The notes below the pieces were generated by a model. It saw only the letters and a program-made list of their open reading frames with translations. It made no database searches and was not told where the DNA came from. Of a stretch of 64,000 bases of DNA, positions 62,509 to 64,000 are shown in pieces. Source of the stretch: Luteimonas sp. MC1572 (lineage in GTDB: Bacteria; Pseudomonadota; Gammaproteobacteria; Xanthomonadales; Xanthomonadaceae); the NCBI RefSeq assembly GCF_016615815.1, contig NZ_CP067112.1:2108001-2172000 (forward strand), given 5' to 3'. The position numbers and the translations under genes were made by a program. Every line of letters starts with the position of its first letter. The stretch's first letter is position 1.

Positions 62509-62964
62509 ATGAAACTCGCCTGGATCCTGTGGCTGGCCTCAGTGCTGCCGCCACAGGCCGCGGATTCACTCTGCCTGAGCACCACGCTTTACCTCGAAGC
62601 CCGCGACCAGTCGGTCCTCGGCCAGCGCGCCGTGGCCGAAGTGGCCCTGCGTCGCACCGACAGCGGCCTGTGGGGCGACTCGGTGTGCGACGTGGTCACA
62701 GCGCGCAAGCAGTTCGCGCCGACCATCGTTTCGCCGCGGACGCGCCTGACCAATACCGAAGCCTGGTCGCAGGCTGTGACCATCGCGCTGGAATCCCAGC
62801 ACAACTGGGCGCTGCCCGCGGGCGAGCGCAAGGAAGTCGTGCCCGGTGCCAGCCACTTCCTGGCCCATGCGATTGCCAGCCCGAGCTGGCGCAACGCGTA
62901 CCAGGTGGCGACGATCGGCGACCACACGTTCCTGAAAGTGCAGAGCCTCAAGCCGAAGACCTGA
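62509..62964 (+). CDS. Cell wall hydrolase, SleB family
   Basis: 151 residues. Hydrolase_2 (SleB) domain over almost the whole chain: catalytic Glu in LCLSTTLYLEARDQSVLGQRAVAEVALRR, ending in GASHFLAHAIASPSW. Short signal peptide (LAWILWLASVLPPQAADS). AAGGAG five bases before ATG 62509. SleB is a lytic transglycosylase in spores; in a non-sporulating proteobacterium it probably remodels the wall. The 270 bp before it hold no gene. Confidence 0.88.
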   Translation: MKLAWILWLASVLPPQAADSLCLSTTLYLEARDQSVLGQRAVAEVALRRTDSGLWGDSVCDVVTARKQFAPTIVSPRTRLTNTEAWSQAVTIALESQHNWALPAGERKEVVPGASHFLAHAIASPSWRNAYQVATIGDHTFLKVQSLKPKT

Positions 62965-63039
62965 TGCTGGTGCGCGTCCTGCATTGAGTGGTCGTCGGCA
63001 AGCGCGGATGATGGCGGTGTCCCCCAACCGGAGCCGCAC

Positions 63040-63651
63040 ATGAAGCTGTACACCAAGCCGGGCGCCTGCTCGACGGCCGTCCACATCGCCCTGCAGTGGG
63101 CCGGCGGCCCGTTCGAAGTCGAGATCCTCGACGGCCCTTCGATGAAGGCGCCCGCCTATCTCGCCATCAATCCCGCCGGCGCGGTGCCGGCCCTCGTCGA
63201 CGGCGACTTCGTACTCACCCAGAACGCCGCGATCATGGGCTACATCGCCGACACGCATCCGCAGGCGGGCCTGGGCGGCGACGGCTCGGCGCGCGAGCGT
63301 GCCGACGCCACGCGTTGGCTGGCCTTCGTCAATTCCGATGTGCATCCGGCGTTCAAGCCGATCTTCTCGCCGGCGCGTTACGTCGGTGACGAGTCGCAAC
63401 ACGACGCGGTCAAGGCGGCGGCACGGAACCTGGTCCGCGGGCTGATGGAGTCTGCCGACAAGCGCCTCGCCGACAACTCGTGGCTGGCGGGCTTCCGCAG
63501 CTTTGCCGACCCCTACTTCTATATGACCGTGCGCTGGGCGCAAGGCACCGGCGTGGACATGGCCGGCCTCGACAACATCGCCGCCTTCAAGGTGCGCATG
63601 GACGCCGACCAAGGCGTGCAGGCAACACTCAAGGCGGAAGGCCTGGCCTGA
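63040..63651 (+). CDS. Glutathione S-transferase, beta class
   Basis: 203 residues. Thioredoxin-like N-domain starting MKLYTKPGACSTAVHIALQ, with Cys10 as the beta-class catalytic residue, INPAGAVPALVDGD glutathione-binding cis-Pro, and a helical C-domain. Similar to proteobacterial GstA. A bidirectional terminator follows. Confidence 0.92.
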   Translation: MKLYTKPGACSTAVHIALQWAGGPFEVEILDGPSMKAPAYLAINPAGAVPALVDGDFVLTQNAAIMGYIADTHPQAGLGGDGSARERADATRWLAFVNSDVHPAFKPIFSPARYVGDESQHDAVKAAARNLVRGLMESADKRLADNSWLAGFRSFADPYFYMTVRWAQGTGVDMAGLDNIAAFKVRMDADQGVQATLKAEGLA

Positions 63652-63676
63652 GCCACGCCGCGACAGCGCACACGAG

Positions 63677-63698
63677 AACGGCGCCCTTGGGCGCCGTT
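63677..63698. terminator. Bidirectional terminator between gst and prpC
   Basis: Stem AACGGCGCC/GGCGCCGTT, loop CTTG, then TTCATTT on the plus strand; convergent genes on both sides. Confidence 0.85.
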
Positions 63699-63721
63699 TT
63701 CATTTCACGGATCCGGATGGG

Positions 63722-64000
63722 TCAGTCGCGTGCGTCGAGCGGTACCCAGGCGCGGTCTTCCGGACCGGTGTAGTTGGCGCTGGGGCGGATGATCTTGCCG
63801 TCGATGCGCTGCTCGATCACATGCGCGCTCCAGCCGCTGGTACGCGCCAGCACGAACAGCGGCGTGAACATCGCCGTCGGCACGCCCATCATGTGGTAGC
63901 TCACCGCGCTGAACCAGTCGAGGTTGGGGAACATCTTCTTGATGTCCCACATCACCGACTCGAGGCGCTCGGCGATGTCGTACATGCGCATGTCCTCGCG
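63722..64000 (-). CDS. prpC: 2-methylcitrate synthase, C-terminal part (cut by window edge)
   Basis: The frame is open to the right edge. The last ~93 residues, with [39 protein letters not shown] and [13 protein letters not shown], match the citrate synthase family and specifically the 2-methylcitrate synthase branch (oxaloacetate plus propionyl-CoA). The active-site His residues lie outside the window. Assignment to prpC over gltA rests on the C-terminal pattern, so moderately sure. Confidence 0.85.
   Translation of the reverse strand, partial: REDMRMYDIAERLESVMWDIKKMFPNLDWFSAVSYHMMGVPTAMFTPLFVLARTSGWSAHVIEQRIDGKIIRPSANYTGPEDRAWVPLDARD

Overview
The window is GC-rich chromosomal DNA from a gammaproteobacterium of the Xanthomonadaceae/Lysobacteraceae (Lysobacter, Luteimonas or Stenotrophomonas-like). 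Pointers are the dense coding, the thrS-infC-rpmI-rplT-pheS-pheT-ihfA-merR-tRNA-Pro order, an alanine/lysine-tailed bTHX ribosomal protein, a pair of secreted S46 dipeptidyl-peptidases, a MerC/TonB-receptor/Zur zinc cluster and, most specifically, a type IV secretion system whose VirB7 lipoprotein carries a C-terminal N0-like domain, the hallmark of the Xanthomonadales antibacterial X-T4SS. No rRNA, CRISPR array, insertion sequence, integrase or prophage gene was found. Genus assignment is inference.

Layout. 1-3.3 kb: 3' end of dxs, a TraB/GumN protein and a MASE2-GGDEF diguanylate cyclase. 3.3-11.1 kb (minus strand): tRNA-Pro(GGG) and the translation operon thrS-infC-rpmI-rplT-pheS-pheT-ihfA-merR; infC probably starts at AUC, and thrS is preceded by an eight-codon leader peptide with three consecutive Thr codons followed by a terminator hairpin (apparent attenuator). 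11.2-21.4 kb (minus): virB7-8-9-10-11-1-2-3-4-5-6, with no virD4 and no recognisable effector beside it. 21.7-29.3 kb: nucleotide pyrophosphatase/phosphodiesterase, Ada-AlkA fusion coupled to an alkylguanine transferase, divergent hutF/hutI, a membrane-type dipeptidase and bTHX. 29.3-32.5 kb: zinc locus (merC, His-rich TonB receptor, zur) with a dyad operator between the divergent genes. 32.6-34 kb: gltX.

34-40.3 kb (minus) is the most unusual region: six tightly packed genes encoding a MASE2-type hybrid histidine kinase, a single-domain response regulator, one polypeptide joining an RsbW-like kinase domain to an RsbV-like STAS domain, two patatin-like phospholipases and a receiver-PP2C phosphatase. 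It looks like a self-contained phosphorelay/partner-switching module wired to lipid hydrolysis. It is followed, on the other strand, by a second signalling pair at 40.5-43.7 kb: a membrane Ser/Thr kinase with a TPR-like C-terminal region, translationally coupled to an ECF sigma factor.

43.7-64 kb is mainly housekeeping: lpxH, a DUF455 ferritin-like protein, purF, a two-SPOR-domain protein and folC (cvpA, usually between the SPOR gene and purF, is absent), a histidine phosphatase coupled to a DPP7-type peptidase and a neighbouring DPP11-type peptidase, tdh-kbl for threonine breakdown, an EF-hand-like secreted protein, two tandem ompA genes sharing a nearly identical 564-bp 3' half, a FadH-like dienoyl-CoA reductase, a SleB-family hydrolase, a beta-class glutathione transferase and the 3' end of prpC. 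All assignments come from reading the sequence; no database search was run.
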